Part shown: piece by piece, positions 52,842-63,724 of the stretch
How the letters are laid out: each line of letters opens with the position of its first letter
Position numbering within the stretch: position 1 is the stretch's first letter
Assembly (NCBI GenBank): GCA_041390145.1
Contig: JAWKQM010000011.1
Span: 83,986 to 147,985, forward strand
Direction of reading: 5' to 3'
Source of the DNA: Gemmatimonadales bacterium
GTDB taxonomy: Bacteria > Gemmatimonadota > Gemmatimonadetes > Gemmatimonadales > GWC2-71-9
DNA: 64,000 nt
The notes under the pieces: generated by a model
Databases searched by the model: none
What the model saw: only the letters and a program-made list of their open reading frames with translations
Told to the model about the DNA's origin: nothing
Made by a program: the position numbers and the translations under genes

Positions 52842-55340
52842 TTGGGCAACATCCGTCTGGCCCTCCGTCATCTCCTGAAGAGCCCCTTCGTGACGGGGGT
52901 CGCCGTCGCCTCCCTGGCCCTCGGGATCGGGGCCAACACCGCCATCTTCTCCCTGGTCGACCAGATGCTCCTCAGGCCCCTGCCGGTGGTGGAGCCGGGG
53001 CGCCTGGTCAACTTCAAGGCTCCCGGGCCCAATCCGGGGTCGCAGTCGTGCAGTCAGATCGGCGAGTGCGACGAGGTCTTCTCCTACCCGATGTTTCTCG
53101 ACCTCCAGCGGGAACAGCAGGTGTTCACCGACATCGCGGCGCACGTGAGCTTCGGGGCAAACCTCTCCGCACAGGGCCAGACGCTGAGCGGCGAGGGACT
53201 CCTGGTGTCGGGCTCCTACTTTCCGGTGCTTGGGCTGGTGCCGGCGCTGGGCCGTCTGATCGGCCCGGACGACGCCGACGTGGTCGGCGACGGCCGGGTG
53301 GCGGTCCTGGCGTACGACTACTGGAAGGGCCCCCTTGGCGGCGACCCCGACGTCCTCTCCAAGACCCTCATCGTCAACGGCCAGTCGCTCGAGATCATCG
53401 GGGTGGCCCCCCGCGGGTTCAAGAGCACGTCGCTCGGTGTCACCCCGCGGGTGTTCGTCCCGATCACCCTGCGCGCGACCATGATTCCCGGGTGGGGGAA
53501 CGAGGTGATGGAGCGTCGTCGGGCTTACTGGGCGTACCTCTTCGGGCGGCTCAAGCCCGGCGTGTCGATCGAGCAGGCGTCGGCGTCCATCAACCCCCAG
53601 TACACTGCGATCCTCGAGAATGTGGAAGTCCCCCTCCAGCAGGGGATGAGCGACAAGACGATGCAGGAGTTCCGCACCAAGACGATCGTCCTGACCCCCG
53701 GTTCGCTGGGTCAGAGCTCGGTTCGCACCGAGGCCTCCACGCCGCTGAGCATGCTCTTCGGGATCACCCTGCTGGTGCTGCTCATCGCGTGCGCCAACAT
53801 CTCCAACCTCCTCCTGGCCCGCGGGGCCGCCCGCTCCGGGGAGATGGCGGTGCGGCTGGCCATCGGCGGGTCCCGGTGGCAGCTGGTGTCGCAGCTGCTC
53901 ACCGAATCGATCATGCTCGGCGTCCTGGGGGGCCTGGCGGGCCTCGGGGTGGCCGTCCTGACCCTCCGCGGGATGAGCTCCATCATGCCGCAGGATTCGG
54001 CGTCGACCTTCGTGCCCCATCTCGACGGAACGGTCATCGCCTTCGCCGCCCTGCTGGCGATCGTCACGTCGGTGCTCTTCGGACTCTTTCCCGCCCTGCA
54101 CGGCACCCGGCCCGACCTGATCGCGACCATTCGCGAGCAGGGGGGGCAGCCCGCCGGCGGCCGGGCGGCGGCCCGCTGGCGGACGGGCCTCGCCACGGCG
54201 CAGATCGGCCTGGCGCTGGCGCTCCTCGCCTCGGCGGGGCTGTTCACGAAGAGCCTGATGAACGTGACCCGGCTCGACCTCGGCGTGCAGGTGGACCACG
54301 TGGCCACCTTCGGCGTCTCCCCCGAGCTCAACGGCTATCCGGCCGAGCGCTCCCGGCAGTTCTTCCAGCGGCTCACGGATGAACTGGAGCAGACCCCCGG
54401 GGTGGTGAGCGTCTCGGCCGCCATGGTGCCGCTGATCGGCGGGAGCAACTGGGGCAACGACGTCGGCGTGGAGGGCTATCCCAAGGGCCCGGACGTCGAC
54501 AACAACTCGCGCTTCAACATGGTCGGGCCCGGGTACTTCGAGACGGTCGGCATCCCGGTGCTCATCGGGCGCGAATTCACCCGCTCCGACGTGCTCGGCG
54601 CGCCGAAGGTGGCGGTGGTGAACCAGGCGTTCGCGAAGAAGTTCAATCTCGGGGCCAACCCGGTCGGCCGCCGGATGGACCAGGGCAACGACAGCCTCGA
54701 CATCGAGATCGTCGGGCTGGTGCAGGACGCCAAGTACAGCAACGTCAAGACCGACATCCCGCCGCTCTTCTTCACGCCCTACATGCAGAACGAGCGGGTG
54801 GGCGCCCTGTCCTTCTACGTGAAGAGCCAGGCGGAGCCGGGCACCCTGCTGCCCGTCCTCTCGCGAGTGGTCAAGGGGCTCGACGAGAACCTGCCGGTGG
54901 AAGAACTGCGCACCATGCCGGAACAGATCCGGGACAACGTCTTCCTCGACCGCTTCGTGACGCTCTTCTCGGCGGCCTTTGCGCTGCTGGCCACGCTGCT
55001 GGCCGCCATCGGCCTCTACGGGGTGCTGGCCTACACGGTGGCGCAGCGGACCCGCGAGTTCGGCGTCCGGATGGCGCTGGGCGCCGACCCGGCGCGGGTG
55101 CGGGGGATGGTCCTCCTGCAGGTCGGGAAGATGACCCTGATTGGCGGCGCCGTCGGGCTGCTGGCGGCCTACGGCATCGGCCGGGTGGCGCAGTCGCTGC
55201 TGTTCCAGATGCAGGGGAGCGACCCGATGGTGTTCGTGCTGGCGTCAGTGGCGCTGGCCCTGGTGGCGTTGGTCGCGGGGCTGATTCCGGCCTACCGCGC
55301 CTCCCGGCTCGATCCTGTGCGCGCCCTGCGGTACGAGTAG
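52842..55340 (+). CDS. MacB/FtsX-type ABC permease (ADOP family)
   Basis: The 832-residue permease starts with TTG after AAGGA and lacks the prefix domain. It shows IACANISNLLLARGAARSGEM in the first unit and GLYGVLAYTVAQRTREFGVR in the second, with a long intact periplasmic core. It is followed after 12 bp by a Ser/Thr kinase gene on the same transcript, an uncommon partner for this permease family. Confidence 0.93.
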   Translation: MGNIRLALRHLLKSPFVTGVAVASLALGIGANTAIFSLVDQMLLRPLPVVEPGRLVNFKAPGPNPGSQSCSQIGECDEVFSYPMFLDLQREQQVFTDIAAHVSFGANLSAQGQTLSGEGLLVSGSYFPVLGLVPALGRLIGPDDADVVGDGRVAVLAYDYWKGPLGGDPDVLSKTLIVNGQSLEIIGVAPRGFKSTSLGVTPRVFVPITLRATMIPGWGNEVMERRRAYWAYLFGRLKPGVSIEQASASINPQYTAILENVEVPLQQGMSDKTMQEFRTKTIVLTPGSLGQSSVRTEASTPLSMLFGITLLVLLIACANISNLLLARGAARSGEMAVRLAIGGSRWQLVSQLLTESIMLGVLGGLAGLGVAVLTLRGMSSIMPQDSASTFVPHLDGTVIAFAALLAIVTSVLFGLFPALHGTRPDLIATIREQGGQPAGGRAAARWRTGLATAQIGLALALLASAGLFTKSLMNVTRLDLGVQVDHVATFGVSPELNGYPAERSRQFFQRLTDELEQTPGVVSVSAAMVPLIGGSNWGNDVGVEGYPKGPDVDNNSRFNMVGPGYFETVGIPVLIGREFTRSDVLGAPKVAVVNQAFAKKFNLGANPVGRRMDQGNDSLDIEIVGLVQDAKYSNVKTDIPPLFFTPYMQNERVGALSFYVKSQAEPGTLLPVLSRVVKGLDENLPVEELRTMPEQIRDNVFLDRFVTLFSAAFALLATLLAAIGLYGVLAYTVAQRTREFGVRMALGADPARVRGMVLLQVGKMTLIGGAVGLLAAYGIGRVAQSLLFQMQGSDPMVFVLASVALALVALVAGLIPAYRASRLDPVRALRYE

Positions 55341-55352
55341 AAAGGCCGACCC

Positions 55353-56348
55353 GTGGACCAGCTCCCGAACTCCCAGCGCGACGCCCTGCAAGGGGTGCTC
55401 GGCGCCGCCTTCACGCTCGAGGACGAGCTGACCGGCGGGGGGATGTCCACCGTCTACAAGGCGCGGGACAACGCCCTGCAACGGGCCGTCGTCATCAAGG
55501 TGCTGCCGCCCGACCTGGCCGCGGCCGTTTCGATGGAGCGGTTCAAGCGGGAAATCCTGGTGTCGGCCGGCCTCCAGCATCCGCACATCGTGCCGGTGCT
55601 GAGCGCGGGCGAGGTGGACGGGCTGCCCTTCTTCGTGATGCCCTTCATCGACGGGGAATCGCTGCGCAGCCGCCTGGCCCGCGGCCCCCTGTCGGTCCGC
55701 GAGGCCGTGAATGTCCTCAAGGATGTGGCGCGCGCCCTCTCGTACGCGCACACCAACGACGTCATCCACCGGGATATCAAGCCCGACAACATCATGCTGA
55801 CGGGTGGCACGGCGGTGGTGACCGACTTCGGCGTGGCCAAGGCGCTTGACGCCTCCCAGACGCCGAGGCGGCGGCGGACGGGGAACAACATCTCGCAGGC
55901 CGCGGTCACGGCCACGGGGCTGGCGGTCGGCACGCCGGCCTACATGGCGCCGGAGCAGGCGGCGGGCGATCCCAACACCGATCACCGGGCCGACTTGTAC
56001 GCCCTCGGCGTGGTCGCCTGGGAGATGCTGACGGGCACGGCGCCCTTTGCGGGCCTCTCGCCGCAGCAGGTCATGGCCTCGCACGTGACGAAGACGCCCC
56101 CCTCGGTCGCGACGCGTCGGTATGACGTGCCGCAGGCGTTTTCCAGGGTCATCGACCAGCTCCTGCAGAAGGAGCCGCGCAACCGCCCCAAGTTTGCGGC
56201 CGACCTGATCCGGATGCTGGACGATCCGGCGGTGATCAGCGGGGAATATGGGACCGTCCCCAGGAGTGGCTGGAAGCGGTGGCGGGTGCCGGCACTGATC
56301 GGCGGGCTGGTCGTGGCGGCGGGGGCGGCGGCGCTGCTGCTGCTCTGA
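55353..56348 (+). CDS. Membrane-anchored Ser/Thr protein kinase
   Basis: The 331-residue kinase (GTG start) has a Gly-rich loop GGGMSTVYKARD, catalytic Lys49 (VIKVL), HRDIKPDN at 139-146 and DFG at 158-160, all intact. A single transmembrane helix ends the protein (ALIGGLVVAAGAAALLLL), and no sensor domain follows it. The activation-loop region is short. It may phosphorylate the permease made from the same transcript or a regulator; its target is unknown. Confidence 0.92.
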   Translation: MDQLPNSQRDALQGVLGAAFTLEDELTGGGMSTVYKARDNALQRAVVIKVLPPDLAAAVSMERFKREILVSAGLQHPHIVPVLSAGEVDGLPFFVMPFIDGESLRSRLARGPLSVREAVNVLKDVARALSYAHTNDVIHRDIKPDNIMLTGGTAVVTDFGVAKALDASQTPRRRRTGNNISQAAVTATGLAVGTPAYMAPEQAAGDPNTDHRADLYALGVVAWEMLTGTAPFAGLSPQQVMASHVTKTPPSVATRRYDVPQAFSRVIDQLLQKEPRNRPKFAADLIRMLDDPAVISGEYGTVPRSGWKRWRVPALIGGLVVAAGAAALLLL

Positions 56349-56497
56349 CGGGGGCGCAGTGGGGGAGAGGCGGCGGGTTGGGTTGCTTCCTGCACCCCTT
56401 CCCCTTAACATTTGATGGGAAGCCAAGGTTCGCACCGGTCTCCAACTGGTGTGCGGGCCGCACCGCCACGAGACCCGAGACAGCGGAGGAGATCCCG

Positions 56498-59197
56498 ATG
56501 AGTCCATTTCCCGGATTCCGCCGGATGTTTCGAATCCACCGGCCGGAGGACGCGGCGAAGATGGTCGACGACGAGCTCCGGTTTCACTTCCAGATGACGA
56601 TCGAGGCGCTCATGGCCGAGGGACTGGATGCCGCCGCTGCCCGTGCGGAGGCCGAACGGCGATTCGGTGACATCGACGCGACCCGTGAGGGGCTGACGGC
56701 GCTCGACCGGGCGCGCACCATCGGGGAGCGACGTGGGGAGTGGTGGGCCGGGCTGGTCCAGGACCTTCGGTACGCGCTGCGCGGCCTGCGGCTCCGCCCC
56801 GGCTTCGCGGCGGCCGTGACGCTCACCCTCGGCCTCGGCATCGGCGCCAATGCCACGATGTTCGGCATCGTGGACCGCTTGCTCCTCCGGCCACCCGCCT
56901 ACCTGGCGCGCCCGGCCGATGTGCACCTCACCTACTTCGCCCGCACCTTCGATGGGGTCGAGCGGTTTCAGCTGCATACGAGCGTCCCCCGCCTGCGCGA
57001 CCTCCAGCGCTGGACTCGATCGTTCGACGAAATCGCGGCGTACAGTTCCTCACCCTGGGCGGTAGGTGCGGGAGCGGATGCCCAGGAACTGTCCGTCATG
57101 TCGGCGAGCGCGAACTTCTGGCAGCTGTTCGACGCGCGGCCGGTTCTGGGCCGCTTCTTCGATGCGGAGGACGATTCGCTCCCTGAGCGCTCGCGGGTCG
57201 TGGTGGTGGGCTATGGGTACTGGCAGAGCCACCTCGGCGGTCGTCGCGATGTGGTGGGCGACGAGCTGCGGCTGGGGCGGCACGTCTATACGATCATCGG
57301 TGTGGCGCCGGCCGGCTTTGCGGGCCTTGACCTGGAGGTGCCCGCGGCCTTCGTCCCGCTCACCGCGGGTGCCTACGGCGAGGAATTTGGTGGCGACACC
57401 CGAGCGGCCACCAGCTACGGATACGGCTGGTTGGCAGTGGTGGTCCGCCGGCGGCCTGGCGTCAGCATCGAGGCGGCCACCGCGGATCTGTCCTCGGCGT
57501 TTGTTCGCAGTTTTGAGGCGCGGCGGGTGGAACAGCCATCCCTCCCCGCCGAGGTGGTGCGGCCCCACGCCGTGCTGGGGCCGGTGCAGCGCGCCGGCGG
57601 ACCCAACTGGTTCGAACACGGCCAAAGTGTCGCTGTGGCTGCTGGGTGTGGCAGGTGTCGTCCTGCTCATCGCTTGCGCAACGTCGGGAACCTCCTGCTG
57701 GCCAGGACCATTGGGCGGCGTCGGGAAATCGCCGTGAGATTGGCGCTCGGCGTCAGCCGTGCGCGACTGCTACGGCAGATCCTGGTGGAAGCCTCCTGCT
57801 CGCGTTGCCGGAGCTTCCGGCATCCTGCTGGCCCAGTTTGGTGGTGGCATCCTGGGGGCCACTCTTCTGACTGATGTGACTCGGTCAAGCGCGCTGACCG
57901 ACGGGCGCATCCTCGGGCTGACGGTGGCGCTGGCGCTCGTGGCGGGTCTCCTCACGGGCGTCGTTCCGGCGTGGCAGGCGGGGCGTTCGGACGTGGCGAA
58001 CGCCCTCAAGGCCGGCGTGCGGGAAGGGACCTACCAGCGCTCGGGGTTCCGCACCGGGATGCTGGTCCTCCAGGTCGGACTCTCCCGTGGTGCTGCTCGT
58101 CGGTGCCGGGCTCTTCGTTCGCAGCCTGCAGCGGGCTCTCATCTCCGCTCGGTTTCGATCCGGAGCGGGTGCTGTACGTCGACCTGCAGATGCGGGAGGT
58201 GGCGCTCGATTCGGTGGAGGGGCTCCAACTGCGCCAGCGCCTGCTGGCGAGGGCGAGCGCGCTGCCGGATGTGGAGCACGCGTCTCGCCAGGTGACCGTT
58301 CCCTTCTGGCGGACCTGGGACGAGGACTTGTTCGTCGCCGGAATCGATTCGGTCCACAAGCTCGGCCGGTTTGAAATCCAGGGCGTCACCCCGGACTATT
58401 TCGCCACGATGGGGACCGCCCTCGTGCGGGGGCGGGGGATTGAGGATGCCGACCGCCAAGGAACCCAACGTGTCATGGTCGCGAGCCAGTCGATGGCGGA
58501 TCTGCTATGGCCCGGGGACGAGGCGATCGGCAAGTGTGTGCGGGTCGGCGCGGACTCGGCGCCGTGCACGTACGTGGTCAGGACCTGCGGACATCAAGAC
58601 GAGCAGCCTGGCGAACCCACCCCGGTCTACTACCGGCCGGTCCGACCAGATTGCGCCCGAATCAAGGGTGGTCTCTTCGTGCGGGTGCAGGGATCGGCCG
58701 CGGCCCGCGGCCGAGGGTGCGTCGCGCGCTGACACCGGTCATGCCTGGGGCGTCGTACATCACTGTGATGCCGCTGGACCAGATATTGGGGCAGGAGCGG
58801 CGGGCGTTTGCGCTGGGGGCGACGATGTTCACGGTGTTGTTTGGCGGGTTATACGTTGCTGCTCGCCGCGTGGGGCTCTACAGCGTGATTTCCTGGGTGC
58901 TGCAGCGTCGCCACGAACTCGGCGTGCGGGTGGCTCTCGGCGCCCGCGGCGGCGGAAGATATCCTCCGGATGGTGGTCGGCGAGGATGCGGCTGGCGACT
59001 GTGGCGGTGGCGCTGGGGCTCTGGTGGCATGAGCCGCCGGCCGGTGGATGGCCCCGCTCCTCTTCGAGACGTCACCACACGATGTCCCGATCTTTGGCGG
59101 GGTCGCGGTGGTGCTCCTGCTGATGCGCTCGTGGCCAGCGTGATTCCGGCGCCGTGCTGCGCAGGTGGATCCCAACATGGCGTTGCGCGCGGACTAG
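56498..59197 (+). pseudogene. PadR-type ADOP permease with multiple frameshifts
   Basis: The ATG at 56498, after GGAGGAG, starts a prefix-domain permease (MVDDELRFHFQMTIEALMAE; LTLGLGIGANATMFGIVDR) that is intact for about 370 codons. From about 57600 onward the frame shifts repeatedly. Pieces found in all three frames still read as permease (LLGVAGVVLLIACAT; NLLLARTIGRRREIAVRLALG; GLYSVISWVLQRRHELGVRVALGA), and the terminal VDPNMALRAD is followed by TAG at 59195. Total span is normal for the family. No ATPase or PadR gene is adjacent. Confidence 0.82.
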
Positions 59198-59381
59198 CGT
59201 GTCGGTCCCGGCCGACGGGACGCCGGCCAGGCCTCACCCTCCACTCCTTCAACGCCCCGCTTCAGGGCGTTTTTTGTGTCCCAAGAGCGCCGCCCGGTTC
59301 CGATCGGGGCACACATTCTCCGCGTGGAGAAGCCGCACCCCTTCTGAACATTAACTCCCGAGTCGCACAAGGGAGGCACCC

Positions 59382-61011
59382 ATGTCATGGCCGCGCCGGC
59401 TCTTTCCGAACCACCTCCTTCTTGCCGCCCGGTGCTCACCGCGCCGCGCTGTGGGCGCAAGCCGTCCTTGGCCCAATAGCTCATCCTCATTCTCTCTGAC
59501 GATTTCGGCTACGGCGACGCCGGCGCGTACGGTAGCGGCGAGAACCAAGGATGCCGACTCCTCGCTCGACCGGATGGCCGCCGAGGAATGACCTTCCTCT
59601 CGTTCTGCAGCCGAGTTGCACGCCCGGGCAGGCCGCGGTCCAGACCGGCCGCATTCCCAACCGAAGCGGGATGACCGTGGCGTTCCAGGGCCAGGGGCGG
59701 CGGGCTGCCGGCCGCCGAGTGGACGCTCGCCTCCCGTGCTGAAGACGGCGGGTACAACACCTTCTTTACCGGCAAAGTGGCACCTCGGTGAGGATGACTA
59801 CGCGCTGCCCGGCCCAGGGATACGACGAAATGCGCTACGTGGGGCTGTACCGCCCGAACGCCTACACCTACGGCGATTCGACCTGGTTCTGATATGAGCC
59901 CCGAGCTGCGCGCCATGTTCAACAAGGTGACCAAGGAAGTGCGCTCTCCGGCGTGGCCGGACAGCCCGCCCATGAGCTTCAAGATCAACGGCCAGTATGT
60001 CAACACGCCCGGGGAAGGTGTCGTCGGCATCATTCTTCGACGAATACGTCGAGAAGGCGGCGATCGAATGCCTCGAAGGCGCGAAGTCCAAGACGCGCCG
60101 TTCTTCATGAGCCACGTCCAACTTCGCGAAGGTGCACCGGTATACCGGCGCGGGTCGTCCACAAGTCGCTCTCCAAGACCAAGTATGCGCCGGTGCAGGT
60201 GAGCGAAACGACGCGCGGATCAGTGACATCATGGATCAGACCGGAAGCTGGAGCCTCGAGAAGAACACCTACATCTTCTGGACCAGCGACATTGGCACTC
60301 CTGGCAGGACATCCACACGATGCCGGATACACGCCGTTCCGCGGGACCAAGGGGACGGTCCACCCGAGGGCGCCAACCGTGTCCCCGGCGATCGCCTGGG
60401 GCCAGGGGATCAAGGGCGGCACCCGGAACTCCGACATCGTGGGTGGGCTCGACTACATGGCCACGTTCGCGAAAATGGCCGGCATCCACCCTGCCCACCA
60501 ACGATCGCGAAACCCAAGCCGATCATCTTCGACAACCTTGACATGAGCCCGCTGCTCTTTGGCTCCGGCACCTGGGCGCGGAAGAGCTGGTTCTTCTTCA
60601 CGGAGAATGAGCTGTCGCCCGGCGCCGCCGGGGTGGGCAACTACAAGGCGGTCTACAACCTCCGGGGCGACGACGGGCAGGCCACCAAAGCGCGCTCGCG
60701 GTGGACAACCTTGGCTGGAAGGGGCCGACGAGTACGTGGCCACCGTGCCGCAGATCTTCGATCTCTGGCAGGATCCGCGGGAGCGGTACGACGTCTTCAT
60801 GAACAATTACACCGAGCACACCTGGACGCTGGTCACCTTCAACCAGGCCATCAGCGACCTGATGAAGAGCTACGTCAAGTACCCGCCCCGGAAGCTGCAG
60901 AGCGAGGTCTACACGGGGCCGATCGAGATCACGAAGTACCAGCAGTTCGAGTGGCTGCGCCAGTCGCTGTCGAAGGACGGCATCAACCTGACGATGCCGT
61001 CGGGGAACTGA
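59382..61011 (+). pseudogene. Arylsulfatase-family gene, broken by many frameshifts
   Basis: After GGGAGG at 59371 the frame starts with a signal-like stretch. Fragments in three frames join into a sulfatase: SDDFGYGDAGAYG-like sequence near 59495, CTPGQAAVQTGRIPNRSGM near 59620, GKWHLGEDDYALP near 59780, WTSD near 60285, GYTPFRGTKGT near 60330 and an intact C-terminus (FDLWQDPRERYDVFMNNYTE to the TGA at 61009). At least eight shifts are needed. The active-site motif reads C-T-P-G-Q instead of C-x-P-x-R, so the Arg that helps formylglycine formation is missing. The gene is probably inactive unless the sequence is faulty here. Confidence 0.8.
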
Positions 61012-61060
61012 AGCAGACCACGAACGCATGCGTCGCTGAGCGCGCGCGGGGTGTCGCACC

Positions 61061-63721
61061 TCACTCCGCGCGCAGGGTGACAATCGGGTCCACGCTTGAT
61101 GCCCGCCTGGCCGGCGCCCACGCGGCCAGGACGGCCACGAGGGTGAGCAGCGCAATCACGGCCAGGTACGTCAGCGGGTCGAGCGCGGTTACACCGAACA
61201 GCATGGACTCGATGAGCCGAGTGGCCACGGCCGCACCAGCCACCCCGATGGCGGCCCCAACCAGCGCCAGCCCAAGTGCCCGCCGGACGACCTGGCCGAC
61301 GATGCTGGCAGGTGTCGCCCCCAGGGCGGTGCGGATCCCGATTTCGCGGTACCGTTCGGTCACGCTCCCGGAAATCACGCCGTAGAGCCCGATGGCGGCC
61401 AGGAGCAGGGCGGCGGCCGCGAACACTCCGATGGCGGAGCGCACAAACTGCCGGTCGGCGGCGGAGGCCTGGACGTAGCCCGTCATCGTCTCGACGCGCG
61501 GAATCGGTACGTTCGGATTCACCTCCCAGACCGCATGCCGGAGCGCCGGCACGAGCTCCGTCGGCTCCCCGGTCGACTGCACGATCAGCGTCGCCACGCG
61601 ATCGGTCCAATTCCACTGCCCGGAGGCGACATAGAACGCGTCGGGGGCCGCCAGGGCGAGCGAGTATTGGCGGACGTCGCCGACGACTCCCACCACGGTG
61701 CCCCAGGGCGCATCATGACCGACGGAGGGCCCGAACCGCATCTGCTGGCCGATCGGATCCTTGTCGCCGAACAGGCGGCGTGCAAAGGAGGCGCTCAGCA
61801 CCAGGCTGCCGGGCCCGCCGGGGCGATCGGTGGCGTCGAGGAGCCGCCCGCGCAGCAAGGGAATCTGCATCGTGGTGAAGTAGTCGGGGGTCACGGCGTA
61901 GCGCGCCGCGCTTCCGCTGTTCTCCGCGCGCAGTTCGGGCAGCGACTGCGCCTCGTAGCCGTACTCGTCGGTTTCGCCGGAGAGCGGGAGGAGGCTCGTG
62001 AACGCCGCCGTGGTGACCCCGGGCAGGGTGCGCACCGATTCGATCGTCCGAGCATAGAACTGCAATCGTGCCGCATCGGAATCGAATTCGTGACCGCTCG
62101 CCACGACCTGCAATGTGATCAGGTGGGACGGGTCGAACCCCGCGTCCACCGCCATCAGGCTCCGGCCGCTCCGGAAGAGGAGCCCGGAGCTCACCAGGAG
62201 CACCAGCGCGAGGGCAATCTCGGAGACCACCAGGACCCGGCGCGTGCGGCCTGGGCCCGCCGTGGTGCGCCGGGAGCCGCCCATCCCTCCGCCCGTTGCC
62301 CCGGCGCGAATGGCGCCGAGTGCTGGGGCAACCCCGACGACGATCCCGACGATCGTGGTGAGCGCGAAGGCGAAGGCAAGGACCGACGCGTCCAGCCGGA
62401 TCGCTTCCACATGCGGCAATCCTGGTGGGCTGAGGGCGACCAGTGCGCCTACCCCCACGGCAGCGATCATCAGCCCCAGGACGCCACCCAGGAGGGCGAG
62501 CGCCAGACTCTCGGTCAGCAGTTGCCGGAGCAGGCGCGCGCGCCCTGCTCCCAGGGCCAGGCGCATCGCGAACTCGTCGTGGCGCTGCGCGCCCCGGGCG
62601 AGCAGGAGGTTGGCGACGTTGACCGAGACGATGGCGAGCAGCAGCAGGACCGACGCGATCATGGCAACGAGCGCCGGCCGGATGCTCCCGGTCACTGCCT
62701 CCCGGAGCGGGCGGACCACCATGCCCTGCGAGAGATCGGCCCACTCGGGCCGGCTGAATTCGGGCCGCGGGGCCTGGCCAATGGCGAGGAGCTCGCGGTG
62801 CGCGTCGTCCGGGGATGCGGCTGGCGCGAGGCGCCCGACGATGCGGTAGTGGTGGCCCCACATCCGGGTCTGGAGGTCGGCTGTCGGTTGTTCCCGGAGC
62901 GGCCGCCAGACGTCCACCGTGGGCCCGAGCGGGTTCGCAAAGTCAGGCGGCATGACGCCGACGACCACCGCGGGGTCTTCGTCGAGCAGGATTGTCTGGC
63001 CCACGATGGCACCGGCACCGCCGAAGCGACGCTTGGCGAGCCCGTCGCTGATGATCACCACCTTCGGTGCGCCAGGCACCTCGTCAGCTTGCGAGAAGCC
63101 ACGCCCCGCGGACGGAGTGCTGCCGAGCAGGGTGAAGTAATTGGACGTGACCGCCTGCCCGGGCAGCAGCTCCGGGTCGCCGCTTCCGGTCAGCGACGGC
63201 CGCCACGCGTCGGTGGCGGCGAGCGACGCGAAGGAGTGACTCCGCTCCCGCACCTCGGCGAAGGTGCCGAGCGTCGCCGGCAGCGGCGTCCCGTCAGAGG
63301 TTCGATCGTCGACCGTGACCAGTTGGTCGGCCTGCGGGAAGGGCAGGGGGTCGAGCAGGATGGGCCGCACCGCACTGTATACCGCGGTGCTCGCGCCGAG
63401 CCCGAGGGCCAGTGTCCCGACGACGGCCAGGGTGAAGCCCGGATTCCGGCGGAGCCCCCGAAGCGCATAGCGAACGTCCTGCAGGGTGGTCTCGATCGGG
63501 TGCTCCCACCCTGAGGAGCGCACTTCTTCACGGATGGTCAAGACGGTTCCGTTCTCCAGGATGGCGGCGCGTCGGGCGGCATCGGCGGACAATCCCCGGG
63601 CGGCATGGTCGGCGGCCGCCCGTTCGAGGTAGTCCGCCACCTCGTCGTCCACGTCGGCGTCCACCCGGCCTGACCGGACGAGCGCGCGGAGCCCCTGCGT
63701 CAGCCGTCGCCAGAGCGCCAT
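61061..63721 (-). CDS. PadR-linked MacB/FtsX-type permease (ADOP family) with prefix domain
   Basis: The 886-residue intact permease on the minus strand has the prefix (DVDDEVADYLERAAADHAAR) and the double MacB/FtsX body. The first unit carries IVSVNVANLLLARGAQRHDE and the second GLYGVISGSVTERYREIGIR, ending VDPIVTLRAE. Its start is 3 bp from the end of a PadR gene, as in the pairs at 45 and 50 kb, but in the opposite direction. Confidence 0.92.
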   Translation of the reverse strand: MALWRRLTQGLRALVRSGRVDADVDDEVADYLERAAADHAARGLSADAARRAAILENGTVLTIREEVRSSGWEHPIETTLQDVRYALRGLRRNPGFTLAVVGTLALGLGASTAVYSAVRPILLDPLPFPQADQLVTVDDRTSDGTPLPATLGTFAEVRERSHSFASLAATDAWRPSLTGSGDPELLPGQAVTSNYFTLLGSTPSAGRGFSQADEVPGAPKVVIISDGLAKRRFGGAGAIVGQTILLDEDPAVVVGVMPPDFANPLGPTVDVWRPLREQPTADLQTRMWGHHYRIVGRLAPAASPDDAHRELLAIGQAPRPEFSRPEWADLSQGMVVRPLREAVTGSIRPALVAMIASVLLLLAIVSVNVANLLLARGAQRHDEFAMRLALGAGRARLLRQLLTESLALALLGGVLGLMIAAVGVGALVALSPPGLPHVEAIRLDASVLAFAFALTTIVGIVVGVAPALGAIRAGATGGGMGGSRRTTAGPGRTRRVLVVSEIALALVLLVSSGLLFRSGRSLMAVDAGFDPSHLITLQVVASGHEFDSDAARLQFYARTIESVRTLPGVTTAAFTSLLPLSGETDEYGYEAQSLPELRAENSGSAARYAVTPDYFTTMQIPLLRGRLLDATDRPGGPGSLVLSASFARRLFGDKDPIGQQMRFGPSVGHDAPWGTVVGVVGDVRQYSLALAAPDAFYVASGQWNWTDRVATLIVQSTGEPTELVPALRHAVWEVNPNVPIPRVETMTGYVQASAADRQFVRSAIGVFAAAALLLAAIGLYGVISGSVTERYREIGIRTALGATPASIVGQVVRRALGLALVGAAIGVAGAAVATRLIESMLFGVTALDPLTYLAVIALLTLVAVLAAWAPARRASSVDPIVTLRAE

Positions 63722-63724
63722 CGC

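Noticed and set aside
51276..54299. Long antisense open frame of about 1000 codons under two permease genes
   Set aside because: High GC content produces long open frames opposite real genes; composition is His/Arg/Gly-rich and unlike any family, whereas the plus strand encodes clear permeases.
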